Shown piece after piece: positions 24,458 through 33,611 of a stretch of 64,000 nucleotides of DNA. Below the pieces are notes generated by a model. It did no database searches, was not told the DNA's origin, and saw nothing but the letters and a program-made list of their open reading frames with translations. A program made the position numbers and the translations under genes. Each line of letters starts with the position of its first letter. The stretch's first letter is position 1. Origin of the DNA: Nakamurella alba (GTDB taxonomy: Bacteria; Actinomycetota; Actinomycetes; Mycobacteriales; Nakamurellaceae); NCBI RefSeq assembly GCF_009707545.1, contig NZ_WLYK01000008.1:458867-522866 (forward strand). The letters are read 5' to 3'.

Positions 24458-24555
24458 GCGCACGCGTGTCAGCCTGGCACAGAACGGGCGGCCGGGAGCG
24501 TTGCAGACGGTGGATGCGGGCACCGACCCCGCGTCAGCCGCTCCGAGGAGGAACG

Positions 24556-25068
24556 ATGAGCAGTGCAACCGACCTGTTGGTGGACGCCTTCGACCGGGTG
24601 CAGGAGGTGTCCCGGGCCGCCGTGGCCGACCTGGACGAGCAGCAGCTCACCGCCCGGCTGGACGCCGACGCGAATTCCATCGCCTGGCTGGTCTGGCACC
24701 TGACCCGGGTGCAGGACGACCACGTCTCGGCCCTGGCCGGGCAGGAACAGGTGTGGATCAGCGGCGGCTGGGCCGACCGGTTCGCGCTGCCGTTCCCACT
24801 CGACGGCATCGGCTACGGCCAGTCCTCCGCCGACGTCGCGAAGGTGCACGACATCCCGACGGACCTGCTGGTCGGCTACCAGGACGAGGTGCACGACATG
24901 ACCGTCGAGTACGTCGGTGCACTGTCGGCCGCGGACCTGGCCGAGGTGGTCGACGAGAACTGGGACCCGCCGGTGACGGCCGCGGTCCGGCTGGTCAGCG
25001 TCGTCTCGGACACCCTGCAGCACGCCGGCCAGGCCGCGTTCGTCCGCGGCATCCTGCTGCGCCGCTGA
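24556..25068 (+). CDS. DinB/DUF664 family protein
   Basis: A 170-residue four-helix-bundle protein of the DinB/MST superfamily. The three metal-binding histidines are visible: SIAWLVWHLTRVQDDHVSAL supplies two, and VVSDTLQHAGQAAFVRG the third. Actinobacterial members include mycothiol- and bacillithiol-dependent S-transferases, so a thiol-transfer role is plausible but not shown. GAGGAGGAACG directly precedes ATG 24556. It is divergent from the DUF4032 gene (98 bp) and convergent with the LacI-type regulator, only 22 bases away. Confidence 0.75.
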   Translation: MSSATDLLVDAFDRVQEVSRAAVADLDEQQLTARLDADANSIAWLVWHLTRVQDDHVSALAGQEQVWISGGWADRFALPFPLDGIGYGQSSADVAKVHDIPTDLLVGYQDEVHDMTVEYVGALSAADLAEVVDENWDPPVTAAVRLVSVVSDTLQHAGQAAFVRGILLRR

Positions 25069-25090
25069 CTCCCGGCGCCGAACCACCGGC

Positions 25091-26125
25091 TCACCGGTCG
25101 GTGGGCGGCAGGTTCCACGGGGTGACGACCTGGACCGCGGAGTAGGCGGACCGAGGACGGCCGGGCAGCGCACCCTGCGCCTGCATCACCATCAGGCAGG
25201 CGTTGCGCACGTCCTCCTGCAGGTCGTGGTGCAGCACGGCCGAGAGTTCGCCCTGCAGCAGCATTTCCACGTTGACCCGATCCAAGTCGTGGCCGACGAA
25301 GACGGTGCAGCGGCGGCCCAGCTCTGCGAACACCGACAGCGTGGTGCGGTTCGCGTCGGAGCCGTACATCGAGTAGACCGCGGTGACGTCCGGGTGTGCA
25401 CGCAGGGTGTCGAGCAACTGGGTGCGCCGCTGCTCGGCGGTCCCGCTGCGGGTGACCGCCTCCACCAGCCGGCGGCCCGGGGCGAGGGTGCGCAGCGTGC
25501 TGCGGAATCCCATCTCGCGGTCGTCCTCGCCGCGGAAGGTGCCGTCGCCGCGGGTGATCATCACCCCGTCCGGGCGGTCGCCGAGCCACTGCTGGACCAG
25601 GTAGGCGGCGGTGGCGCCGGCCGCCCGGTTGTCCAGACCGACATAGCCCTGGCGCACGCTGGTCGGCAGGTCACTGGCCAGGGTGACCACCGGGATCCGT
25701 GCGTGCTCGAGACGCCTGACCGCGGCGACGATCTCGGGGGAGTCCGGGCCGATCAGCACCACTCCGTGGGAGCCCTTGCGCAGCACCTCGTCCAGCCGGG
25801 CCGCCTGCTCGCGGGCCGGTGCGCCGTCGGAGAAGTGGAAGCGGCAGCGCAGCACCGCCGGCCGCATCCGGGGCAGTTCCGCCTCGAACGCCTCCCGGAC
25901 GGCCGAGGTGAACACCGCCGGACTGTCCAGCACGACGTCGAGCAGGAACGTCCGCCCGCCCAGTCGCACCTGGGACCGCTGCCGGCCCAGGTCCTCGATG
26001 GCCCGTTCCACCTCGGCCACCGTGCCTGCCCGCACCCCGCCCCGGCGGTGCAGCACCCGGTCCACCGTCGCCTCGGACAGGCCCGCCTGCTGGGCGATCT
26101 CCCTGATCCGGAACGTATGGGCCAC
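25091..26125 (-). CDS. LacI-family transcriptional regulator with sugar-binding domain
   Basis: A 344-residue regulator. The N-terminal HTH (residues 3-50) is RIREIAQQAGLSEATVDRVL followed by HRRGGVRAGTVAEVERAIEDL. The sensor domain of periplasmic-binding type runs from about 60: FLLDVVLDSPAVFTSAVREA, then GVVLIGPDSPEIVAAVRRL, IPVVTLASDLPTSVRQGYVG, GVMITRGDGTF and AVYSMYGSDANRTTL. The relatives I know of accompany inositol or sugar catabolic genes, consistent with the divergent dioxygenase and dehydrogenase cluster. The start at GTG 26123-26125 (VAHTFRIREI) fits the domain; no strong ribosome site is visible, so it may be leaderless or start elsewhere. Confidence 0.85.
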   Translation of the reverse strand: MAHTFRIREIAQQAGLSEATVDRVLHRRGGVRAGTVAEVERAIEDLGRQRSQVRLGGRTFLLDVVLDSPAVFTSAVREAFEAELPRMRPAVLRCRFHFSDGAPAREQAARLDEVLRKGSHGVVLIGPDSPEIVAAVRRLEHARIPVVTLASDLPTSVRQGYVGLDNRAAGATAAYLVQQWLGDRPDGVMITRGDGTFRGEDDREMGFRSTLRTLAPGRRLVEAVTRSGTAEQRRTQLLDTLRAHPDVTAVYSMYGSDANRTTLSVFAELGRRCTVFVGHDLDRVNVEMLLQGELSAVLHHDLQEDVRNACLMVMQAQGALPGRPRSAYSAVQVVTPWNLPPTDR

Positions 26126-26405
26126 GCCGGTGATTCTGAGGGGACCGTGCTGGTCCTCGCAAGATCGGATTCCGTGGCCGGATCGGTCCGGTCGCTGTTC
26201 AGGGTGTCCTTGCGCCAGTCGATCCCGGCGGGTCCGGGCCGCCAGGACGGCGCAGCTTCCTGATGGGTTTTTGAGGGGTTCTGCGGGTGGTGGCCCCGGC
26301 CACACCCTCCTACCGTTGTGGCATCCGCGGAACACCGCCCGGCACCGGCCGGGGACACCGATTCCGACCGCAGCCCGGTCGACCACAGGGAAGTGAGATC
26401 CGACC
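26126..26405. promoter_or_regulatory. Divergent control region of the LacI-type regulator and the PhyH cluster
   Basis: A 280-bp spacer with no coding frame I believe. It contains the palindrome GTGGCC-CC-GGCCAC at 26290-26303, about 100 bases before the PhyH start, a candidate operator for the regulator. No clear -35/-10 pair was found. Confidence 0.4.
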
Positions 26406-27590
26406 ATGAGTGCACCTGCCGCCCGCCGTCACGGCGCCGACGTCTGGCTCCGCCGCGAGGACTGCTCGATCGAGGAGTTCCGCACGTCGGTCGAGGCCGA
26501 CGTCACCGACCCGGCCGACTACCCGTACGCCTCCGCCGTCGAGCGCGGCGTGCTGCTGTACGGGCCGGAGCTCGCGCAGAAGGTGACCGATCCAGCGGTG
26601 CGCCGCGAGGTCCAGGCCGAACTGGTGGCGGCGCTGATGGACGGCCCCGGCATCGTGGTGTTCCAGGGGGCGTTCGCGCCCGAGGTCATCGACCGGGCCA
26701 CTGACGCCTTCAACCAGATGCTCGCCGCGCAGAAGGCGGCCGGCGTCGTCAGTGGCGACCATTTCGCGAAGCCCGGTGCCAATGACCGGATCTGGGGCGC
26801 GCTGGACAAGCTGGCCGTCGCCCACCCGGACGTCTTCGCCGACTACTACGCCAACGACATGCTGGCGCTGGCGTCGAGCGCCTGGCTGGGTCCGAACTAC
26901 CAGGTGACGTCGTCGCTGAACATCGTCAACCCCGGCGGACAGGCCCAGACCGCCCACCGTGACTACCATCTCGGGTTCATGCCGTTGGAGACGGCGGCCG
27001 GCTACCCGGCGCACGTGCACCGGCTCTCGCCGGTGCTGACCCTGCAGGGTGCGGTCGCGCACTGCGACATGCCGGTGGAGACCGGGCCTACCATGTACCT
27101 GCCGCACTCGCAGAAGTACCTGCCCGGCTACCTGGCCGCCGGTCTGCCCGACTTCGTCGGGTACTTCGCCGAGAACTACGTGCAGCTGCCGCTGCGCAAG
27201 GGCGACGCGGTGTTCTTCAACCCGGCGCTGTTCCACGGCGCGGGCACCAACCACTCGGCCGACGTCCGCCGCATGGCCAACCTGCTGCAGGTGTCCTCGG
27301 CCTTCGGGCGGGCGCTGGAGAGCGTCGACCGGGTGGCGGCCTCCGCCGCCGTCTACCCGACCCTGCTGGAGCGCAAGGCCGCCGGCGCCGACGCCGCGAC
27401 CCTGCGCAACGTGGTCGCCGCCGCCGCCGAGGGCTACCCCTTCCCGACCAACCTGGACCGCGACCAACCGGTCGGCAGCCTGAACCCGGAGACCCAGGCC
27501 GAGCTGATGCTGCGGGCTCTCGACTCCGGTTGGGACGCCGAGCGTTTCGTCACCGAACTGCGGGCCCAGTACGAGCGCCACCAGTCCTGA
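26406..27590 (+). CDS. Phytanoyl-CoA dioxygenase (PhyH) family Fe(II)/2-oxoglutarate oxygenase
   Basis: A 394-residue PhyH-family protein. The iron triad is visible as His184-x-Asp186 in QAQTAHRDYHLGF and the distal His near 277 in FFNPALFHGAGTNHS; the 2-oxoglutarate-binding Arg is probably in VRRMANLLQVSS. MYLPHSQKYLPGY matches the family's 'lxlxPGSHk' strand. These enzymes hydroxylate small molecules; the substrate is open. It leads a plus-strand group with two Gfo/Idh/MocA dehydrogenases and an aldo/keto reductase, so a sugar, cyclitol or related compound is likely. ATG 26406 follows GGGAAGTGAGATCC. Confidence 0.85.
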   Translation: MSAPAARRHGADVWLRREDCSIEEFRTSVEADVTDPADYPYASAVERGVLLYGPELAQKVTDPAVRREVQAELVAALMDGPGIVVFQGAFAPEVIDRATDAFNQMLAAQKAAGVVSGDHFAKPGANDRIWGALDKLAVAHPDVFADYYANDMLALASSAWLGPNYQVTSSLNIVNPGGQAQTAHRDYHLGFMPLETAAGYPAHVHRLSPVLTLQGAVAHCDMPVETGPTMYLPHSQKYLPGYLAAGLPDFVGYFAENYVQLPLRKGDAVFFNPALFHGAGTNHSADVRRMANLLQVSSAFGRALESVDRVAASAAVYPTLLERKAAGADAATLRNVVAAAAEGYPFPTNLDRDQPVGSLNPETQAELMLRALDSGWDAERFVTELRAQYERHQS

Positions 27591-27747
27591 TCCCCCGGAG
27601 TACACCGCCAACCCGGCCGCGGGTCGCGCACATCCCTGCCCCGCAGGTGATGTCGCGGCCCGCGGCCTTCGGCGGGTTCCGGGGCGTCCGATACATCCGC
27701 CAGCACCGCACCACTCACCGCCGAGCAGACCGCAGGAGCACCGCACC

Positions 27748-28767
27748 ATGGCAACACCACACACCGGGGACATCAGGGTCGGCGTCATCGGGGCCGGGAT
27801 CATGGGCGCGGACCACGCCCGGCAACTGCGGGCGTGGGTGCCCGGTGCGGTCCCGGCGATGATCGCCGACATCGACGCCGTGCGGGCCGCCACCGTCGCG
27901 GACGAGCTCGGTGCCCGGTCCACCGACGACGCCGAGGCGCTCATCGCCGACCCCGGGGTCGACGCGATCCTCATCGCCTCGCACGACTCCACCCATGCCG
28001 ACCTGTGCCGGGCCGCGGTCCGGGCCAACAAGCCGGTGCTGTGCGAGAAACCCTTGGCTCCCTCGCTCGCCGAGTCCGCCGAGCTGCTCCGGGACGTCGG
28101 CGACGGCGCCGGACTGATCTCGCTCGGCTTCATGCGGCGGTTCGACCCGGGCTACGTCGAGCTGAAGCGGACCGTGCACAGCGGCGAGGTCGGCCTTCCG
28201 CTGGTGCTGCACTGCGTCAGCCGCGGCGTGACATCCGGTCCGGGCGCGACCTCGGAGTCCAGCGTCACCGGCTCCAGCATCCACGACCTCGACATCGTGC
28301 CGTGGCTACTGGACTCGCCGGTGGTGGAGGCGGCCTGGCTGGCCGGCCGGCAGTCCCGGGAGAACACCACCCTGCAGGACCCGCAGGTCATCCTGCTGCG
28401 CACGGCCGACGGTGTGCTCACCACGGTGGAGACCTATCTGAACGCCCGGTACGGCTACGACGTGCGCTGCGAGGCGGTGTGTGAGACGGGCACCGTGTCG
28501 GTCGCCGAGCCGTCCCCGGTGGTCACCGACCGGTCGCTGTCCCGCGGCATCGTCTACGCCGCCGACTGGCGACCCCGGTTCGCCGAGGCCTACCGGCGCG
28601 AGCTGACCGCCTGGATCGGCGCTGTCGCCACCGGTGCGCAGAACACCGCGCTCGCCACCGCCCGCGACGGGCTCGTCGCATCCGCCGTCGCCGAGGCGGT
28701 CATCACCTCCATGCACAGCGGCGGGGCGTTCGTCCCGGTGTCCGTCCCGACGATCACGGAGTCCTGA
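27748..28767 (+). CDS. Gfo/Idh/MocA family oxidoreductase (inositol 2-dehydrogenase-like)
   Basis: A 339-residue NAD(P)-dependent dehydrogenase. Rossmann motif VGVIGAGIMGADHARQL at residue 11; AILIASHDSTHADLC and the catalytic CEKPLAPSLAES near residue 98; HDLDIVPWLLDSPV holds the family's conserved active-site Asp/His. Similar in layout to inositol 2-dehydrogenase (IolG), so a cyclitol or sugar substrate is likely. CAGGAG precedes ATG 27748. Its stop overlaps the next dehydrogenase start by one base (TGATG), so the pair is coupled. Confidence 0.88.
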   Translation: MATPHTGDIRVGVIGAGIMGADHARQLRAWVPGAVPAMIADIDAVRAATVADELGARSTDDAEALIADPGVDAILIASHDSTHADLCRAAVRANKPVLCEKPLAPSLAESAELLRDVGDGAGLISLGFMRRFDPGYVELKRTVHSGEVGLPLVLHCVSRGVTSGPGATSESSVTGSSIHDLDIVPWLLDSPVVEAAWLAGRQSRENTTLQDPQVILLRTADGVLTTVETYLNARYGYDVRCEAVCETGTVSVAEPSPVVTDRSLSRGIVYAADWRPRFAEAYRRELTAWIGAVATGAQNTALATARDGLVASAVAEAVITSMHSGGAFVPVSVPTITES

Positions 28768-29804
28768 TGCCCCAGCAGTTCTCGCTCCCGGCCACCACCG
28801 TTCCCGACCCTCGAGAGGCGCCGGCACTGCGCTGGGGGATCCTCGGCACCGGCTGGATCGCCGAACGGTTCGTCGCCGCGCTGCTCGCCGCCACCGACCA
28901 GCGGGTGGTGGCCGTCGGGTCGCGGTCGGCAGGGTCCGGCAAGGCCTTCGCCGCCGAGCACTGTCCGGAGGCACGGGCACACCCGTCCTACGAGGATCTG
29001 GTCGCCGACCCGGATGTCGACATCGTCTACGTCGCCACCCCGCACAACGCGCACCTGCCGCACGCCGAACTGGCGATGCGGGCCGGCAAGCACGTGCTCA
29101 TCGAGAAGCCGATCGCCATCAACGCCGGGCAGGCCCGCCGGATCGCCGCGATCGCGGCGGAGACCGGGGTCTACTGCGCGGAGGCGATGTGGAGTTTCTT
29201 CCTGCCCAAGTTCGACGTGATCCGGCAGGTGCTGGCCGCCGGGGTGCTCGGCGAGTTGCGTTCCTTCATCGCCGATTTCGGCGAGCACTTCGACGACGAC
29301 CACCGGATCCTCCGGCAGGACCTGGCCGGCGGCCCGATGCTCGACCTCGGCACCTACCCGGTGTCGCTCGCGTTGTCGGTGCTCGGTGTCCCGGACGACG
29401 TGGTGGCCCGCGGGACCGCGGCGCCGAGCGGGGTGAACGGCCAGGTCGGCATGATCCTCAGACACGGCGCCGACCGGCAGTCGGTGGTGCACACCTCGCT
29501 GTTCTCCACCACGCCGACCGGCGCGATCATCGGCGGCACCGATGCGGTGCTCACCATCCCGGGTGTCTTCTACCGCCCCGGGTCGTTCCGGGTGGACTTC
29601 CACGACGGCCGCGCGCCGCTCGAGTACGTCGAGGAGCCCTACGGCTACCACGGTCTCGCGTATGAGGCGGCCGAGACTGCCCGGCGTATCGTCGCGGGCG
29701 AGGTGTCGACACCTGTCCGGCCTTTACGGGACTCGATCGACACCCTCGCGACGATGGACGAGGCGCGCCGGCAGATCGGTGCCGCCTTCGACGAGGAGAA
29801 GTGA
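28767..29804 (+). CDS. Gfo/Idh/MocA family oxidoreductase (second, divergent paralogue)
   Basis: A 345-residue dehydrogenase with WGILGTGWIAERFVAALL (dinucleotide site), VYVATPHNAHLPHAELA and LIEKPIAINAGQARRIAA (EKP catalytic motif). GPMLDLGTYPVSLALSVLG supplies the conserved Asp. It resembles the trans-1,2-dihydrobenzene-1,2-diol dehydrogenase/glucose-fructose type more than the IolG type of its upstream neighbour, so the two probably act on different steps. The start overlaps the previous stop by one base and its own stop overlaps the aldo/keto reductase start. Confidence 0.87.
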   Translation: MPQQFSLPATTVPDPREAPALRWGILGTGWIAERFVAALLAATDQRVVAVGSRSAGSGKAFAAEHCPEARAHPSYEDLVADPDVDIVYVATPHNAHLPHAELAMRAGKHVLIEKPIAINAGQARRIAAIAAETGVYCAEAMWSFFLPKFDVIRQVLAAGVLGELRSFIADFGEHFDDDHRILRQDLAGGPMLDLGTYPVSLALSVLGVPDDVVARGTAAPSGVNGQVGMILRHGADRQSVVHTSLFSTTPTGAIIGGTDAVLTIPGVFYRPGSFRVDFHDGRAPLEYVEEPYGYHGLAYEAAETARRIVAGEVSTPVRPLRDSIDTLATMDEARRQIGAAFDEEK

Positions 29805-30637
29805 TGGAACTGCCGGCACTGGAGCTCAACACCGGGCGGCTGATCCCGCAGATCGGCTTCGGGACGGCGCGGCTGCCCGACGAGGAGGTCCGGGTACTGG
29901 TGCGGGATGCACTGGCGCTCGGCTACACCGCCATCGACACGGCCGCCAGCTACGACAACGAGATCGGCGTCGGGCAGGGCCTCGCCGACTCCGGTTTGCG
30001 CCGCGAGGACCTCTACGTCACCACGAAACTGCGTGGGGCGGATCAGGGTTCGGCATCGGTCAAGCACGCTCTGCGGCAGAGTCTGGACCGGCTGGGCCTG
30101 GAGTACGTCGACCTGTACCTGATCCACTGGCCGCTGCCACGGCTGGACCGGTACGTCGAGTCGTGGATCGCGATGACCGAGCTGGTCGACGAGGGCCTGG
30201 TCCGTGACATCGGCGTCTCCAACTTCACGCCCGAGTACCTGGACCGGCTGGCCGCCGAGTCCGACACGGTGCCGGCGGTGAACCAGATCGAACTGCACCC
30301 GAAGTTCCCGCAGCAGGCGCAGCGCGAGGACGACTCGGAGCGCGGGATCGTCACCGAGTCCTGGTCACCGCTGGGCCAGGACGGGTCGCTGTTCACCGAT
30401 CCGACAGTGCTGTCGATCGCCGACCGGTACCGCAAGACCGCGGCCCAGGTGCTGATCCGTTGGCACCTGGACCAGGGCCTGGTGGTGATCCCGAAGGCGT
30501 CCAGTCCCGCACGCATCGCGCAGAACCTCGACGTCCTCGACTTCGCCCTCGACGAGCAGGATCTCGCCGCGATGGCCCGGCTGGACACCGGGCAGCGGGT
30601 CAACGGCCAGCACCCGGCGGAGTACGAGGAGTTCTGA
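29804..30637 (+). CDS. Aldo/keto reductase
   Basis: A 277-residue AKR (TIM-barrel, NADPH). The catalytic tetrad is seen as Asp and Tyr in YTAIDTAASYDNE, Lys in LYVTTKLRG and His in LYLIHWPLPR. RDIGVSNFTPEYL, NQIELHPKFPQ and VIPKASSPARIAQNLDVLDF are standard AKR signatures (2,5-diketo-gluconate reductase type). The ATG overlaps the upstream stop (TGATG); a GTG one codon earlier is possible. Co-transcribed with the two dehydrogenases, it probably reduces a carbonyl intermediate of the same pathway. Confidence 0.9.
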   Translation: MELPALELNTGRLIPQIGFGTARLPDEEVRVLVRDALALGYTAIDTAASYDNEIGVGQGLADSGLRREDLYVTTKLRGADQGSASVKHALRQSLDRLGLEYVDLYLIHWPLPRLDRYVESWIAMTELVDEGLVRDIGVSNFTPEYLDRLAAESDTVPAVNQIELHPKFPQQAQREDDSERGIVTESWSPLGQDGSLFTDPTVLSIADRYRKTAAQVLIRWHLDQGLVVIPKASSPARIAQNLDVLDFALDEQDLAAMARLDTGQRVNGQHPAEYEEF

Positions 30638-30686
30638 TCCGCCGGGTGATCTTGCCATCGGTGGACGGCGGCACCAGGCTGGACCG

Positions 30687-31562
30687 GTGGACATCGGACT
30701 GCACGCCCTCGGGATCGGCAACGGCGCCCGGCGCGAGGTGATCGACGCGGTCGCCCGGGGCGCGGAGGCCCGCGGCTTCTCGACCCTGTGGGCCGGCGAG
30801 CACGTTGTGATGGTCGACGACGGGGCGTCGCGCTACCCGTACACCGACGACGGCCGGATCGCCGTGCCCGCCGAGGCCGACTGGCTGGATCCGATGATCG
30901 CGCTGAGCTTCGCCGGCGCGGCCACCTCGACGATCCGGCTGGCCACCGGTGTGCTGCTGCTGCCGGAGCATTCGCCGGTGGTGGTCGCCAAACAGGCGGC
31001 GTCGCTGGACCGGCTGTCCGGCGGACGGCTGAGCCTCGGTGTCGGCGCCGGCTGGTCGCGGGAGGAGTTCGAGGCCCTGGGCGTCCCGTTCCGGCGCCGC
31101 GGTGCCCGACTGGAGGCCTACGTCGACGCGATGCGCACGCTCTGGCGCGACGACGTGGCCGGCTTCCACAGCGAGTTCGTCGACTTCTCCGGGATCCGGG
31201 TCAACCCGAAACCCGTTTTCGGGGACCGACTACCGGTGGTCATCGGCGGCAACAGCGACACCGCCCTGGACCGGGTCGCCCGGATCGGGGACGGTTGGTA
31301 CGGCTTCAATCTCGAGGACGTCGGGCACGTCGCCGAGCGGGTGTCGTTCCTCCGGGAGCGCTGCGAACGGGCGGGCCGGGAGGTCGCCCGGCTCCGGTTG
31401 TCGGTCGCGCTACGTTCGCCCGCACCGGCGGACCTGCCGCGGCTGTCGGCGCTCGGCATCGACGAGCTGGTGATCGTCGACGGGCCGCCGGAGAGCCTGG
31501 CCGACGTCGATTCTTGGCTGGATGCGCTGGCCGGCAGGTGGATGATGCCGTCCGGTCGATGA
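30687..31562 (+). CDS. LLM-class F420-dependent oxidoreductase
   Basis: A 291-residue luciferase-like flavin/F420 oxidoreductase. Family landmarks are FSTLWAGEHVVMVDDG, IRLATGVLLLPEHSPVVVAK, SGGRLSLGVGAGWSREEFEA and RRGARLEAYVDAMRTLW. The LPVVIGGNSDTALDRVARIG strand near residue 180 is typical of the TIGR03619-like group. It depends on deazaflavin F420, an actinobacterial cofactor. The substrate is unknown. Start GTG 30687; 49 bases separate it from the aldo/keto reductase, so it may or may not share that transcript. Confidence 0.85.
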   Translation: MDIGLHALGIGNGARREVIDAVARGAEARGFSTLWAGEHVVMVDDGASRYPYTDDGRIAVPAEADWLDPMIALSFAGAATSTIRLATGVLLLPEHSPVVVAKQAASLDRLSGGRLSLGVGAGWSREEFEALGVPFRRRGARLEAYVDAMRTLWRDDVAGFHSEFVDFSGIRVNPKPVFGDRLPVVIGGNSDTALDRVARIGDGWYGFNLEDVGHVAERVSFLRERCERAGREVARLRLSVALRSPAPADLPRLSALGIDELVIVDGPPESLADVDSWLDALAGRWMMPSGR

Positions 31563-31596
31563 AGGCGGTCTCGGCGGTGTCGCTACTGTCCTGATC

Positions 31597-32391
31597 ATGG
31601 TCGATCACGTCACCACCACGCCGCACCCGGTGGGCTGGAGCTCCGAGGGCAGCGGACCCGCGCTGGTGCTGCTGCACGGGCTGGGCGGCGACCGCAACTT
31701 CTGGGCCGCCGAGATGTCCTCTCTTGCACAACGTTTTCGGGTCATCGCACCCGACCTGCGCGGCTCCGGCGGGACCCCTTCCGGTCCCGACGGTCACCGG
31801 ATCGCCGATCTCGCCGACGACGTCGCTGCGATCCTCGACGACATCGCGGTCGAGACCGCCCACGTGGTCGGCTTCTCGATGGGCGGACTGGTGGCCCAGG
31901 CATTCGCGGTACGGCACCCGGGTCGGTTGCGTAGGCTGGTGCTCGCGTCGACCTACGCCGTGATGAACCCGCAGTCCCGGATGTTCCTGGACGCGGTGCG
32001 GGATGTGGTCGTGTCCACCGGCTCGATGCGCGCGGTGTACCCGCTGGTCTGCCCGTGGCTGTTCTCGCTGGAATTCCAGGCCGATCCGGCGAACGCCGCC
32101 TGGTTCGAGACACCCGCCGACGACGGCGAGTCGCCCTCGGGCTGGCTCGCTCAGTACGCCGCGCAACGGGAGTTCGACGGAACCCCCGATCTGGCCGGGA
32201 TCTCGGCGCCGACCCTGGTCCTGCACGGCGCCGCCGATGCGCTGGTCGCCGGGTCCGACGCCCTGGCCCTCGTCGAGGGCATCCCCGGCGCCGGCCTGCG
32301 GGCCTTCGCCGGAGCGGGTCATCTGATCAATCTCGAGCTACCGGGCGAGTTCCTCGGCGAGGTCGGCGACTTCCTGACCACCCGTCGCTGA
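31597..32391 (+). CDS. Alpha/beta hydrolase
   Basis: A 264-residue alpha/beta-hydrolase fold enzyme. Oxyanion region LVLLHGLGGDRNFW, nucleophile elbow VVGFSMGGLVAQAF (Ser about 93), Asp in LVLHGAADALVAGSD and His in GAGHLINLELPGEF form the triad. The size suits an esterase, 3-oxoadipate enol-lactonase or haloperoxidase-like enzyme; no subclass can be fixed. The ATG at 31597 is close to the previous gene (34 bases) and has no ribosome site, so it may be leaderless. It converges with the anti-sigma-like pair. Confidence 0.85.
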   Translation: MVDHVTTTPHPVGWSSEGSGPALVLLHGLGGDRNFWAAEMSSLAQRFRVIAPDLRGSGGTPSGPDGHRIADLADDVAAILDDIAVETAHVVGFSMGGLVAQAFAVRHPGRLRRLVLASTYAVMNPQSRMFLDAVRDVVVSTGSMRAVYPLVCPWLFSLEFQADPANAAWFETPADDGESPSGWLAQYAAQREFDGTPDLAGISAPTLVLHGAADALVAGSDALALVEGIPGAGLRAFAGAGHLINLELPGEFLGEVGDFLTTRR

Positions 32392-32402
32392 CCCGGGACT
32401 CC

Positions 32403-33500
32403 TCAGCCGTCGATGATCTGGTCCAGCATCGGCACGATCGTGCCGAGATCGTCTGGGCTGCCGGCCGCGAGGCTGCCGTTGTCCACCGCGGGCGTGCAGT
32501 GCGGGCTGACCCGGATCAGCACGGTCGGGCCGTCCGCGTAGCTGAACCGCACCGTGTACAGGTGGTCCTCGTTCGCCGGTTCACCGTCCGGCGTGCAGCT
32601 GCCCTGGCTCGGACCGTCGACGGGCAGGTCGTTGAACCCCGCCACCAGGGCCGGATCCGCCGGGACCGTGCGCAGGGTCGGATTCAGTTGGTCCCGCCAG
32701 GTCGCCCGGCCCACCTCGACCTCAGTGGCACCGGCCGGCACCATCTCCAGCTGCTGCCCCCAGCGCCCCTGGTTGTAGCTCGCGCAGTTGTAGTCCTGCG
32801 GGCACGACTCGAAGATCTCTTCGATGGTCAGCCAGCGGCCGGCGCGTGAGCTGGAGATCAGCTGGTGGGCGCGGTTGACATCTGCGGTGTCCCTGCCGTT
32901 CCCGAGCTTCGAGCAGAGGTTGGTGTCGGCGGAGATCCACACCGTGCTGCCGTCGGCATAGGTCAGGCCGTACAGCACCGTGTCGGTCATGGACTGCCCG
33001 GCCGCGGGGCAGACGCCGCCGGCTCCGTCCAGATCGGTCGGCCAGGAACGGATCTCGCCGACCATGGTGGTGAGATCGCCGGTCAGTACCGAAGCGACCG
33101 GCCCGGACTTCCCGGGCTCGCCGGACGGCGTCCCGAACCGGTAGCGGCAGGTGAGCGCGTGGGTCGGGATCTCGTCGGGGACCAGAGTGTCGAAGTCGCG
33201 GGTGGGTTTCGTCGGCACCCAGCGTCCGTGGATCGGTGGCCCGTCGGGTGCCAACTCGGCCGGGCAGGTCGCCGGGGTGGCTGCGGCCTCCGACGTGCCG
33301 ACCGGAGGAGGTGCTTCCGACGTCGTGCTGTTGCCGGCCGATGGCCGAGGAGCGGCCGGTGAGGCGACGTCATCGGAACGCACCAGCAGCACGGTGCCGA
33401 CGACGACCGCGATCACCGCGACCGCGACCAGCGCCGGCCAGAACCGCCGCAGCGGACTGCGGCCGCCCGCCGTCGAGTCGTTGTCCTGCTGTTGCGTCAT
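32403..33500 (-). CDS. Membrane-anchored exported protein, paralogue of the adjacent anti-sigma-like gene
   Basis: A 365-residue protein: 20 cytoplasmic residues, one membrane helix (WPALVAVAVIAVVVGTVLLV, about 21-40), a Ser/Pro/Ala linker, then an extracytoplasmic domain with many Cys (CPAEL, TCRYRFG, GVCPAAG, DTNLCSKL, ESCPQDYNCASY). The same order of elements and the ending IVPMLDQIIDG occur in the neighbour at 33612-34742, so they are tandem duplicates. Unlike it, this copy lacks the cytoplasmic N-terminal segment that would hold a sigma factor. It may be a co-sensor or a decoy. I do not recognise the ectodomain. Confidence 0.7.
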   Translation of the reverse strand: MTQQQDNDSTAGGRSPLRRFWPALVAVAVIAVVVGTVLLVRSDDVASPAAPRPSAGNSTTSEAPPPVGTSEAAATPATCPAELAPDGPPIHGRWVPTKPTRDFDTLVPDEIPTHALTCRYRFGTPSGEPGKSGPVASVLTGDLTTMVGEIRSWPTDLDGAGGVCPAAGQSMTDTVLYGLTYADGSTVWISADTNLCSKLGNGRDTADVNRAHQLISSSRAGRWLTIEEIFESCPQDYNCASYNQGRWGQQLEMVPAGATEVEVGRATWRDQLNPTLRTVPADPALVAGFNDLPVDGPSQGSCTPDGEPANEDHLYTVRFSYADGPTVLIRVSPHCTPAVDNGSLAAGSPDDLGTIVPMLDQIIDG

Positions 33501-33611
33501 CCCGCCCCCTGGCTCCGAGCCGATGTGCTCGCTCTCGTGACCAGGATGATCCCTGCCCTTCCGCGTCGACGGAAGCCCCGGCGAAGGATAGGTCGGCCAG
33601 TACGGCGGGCC

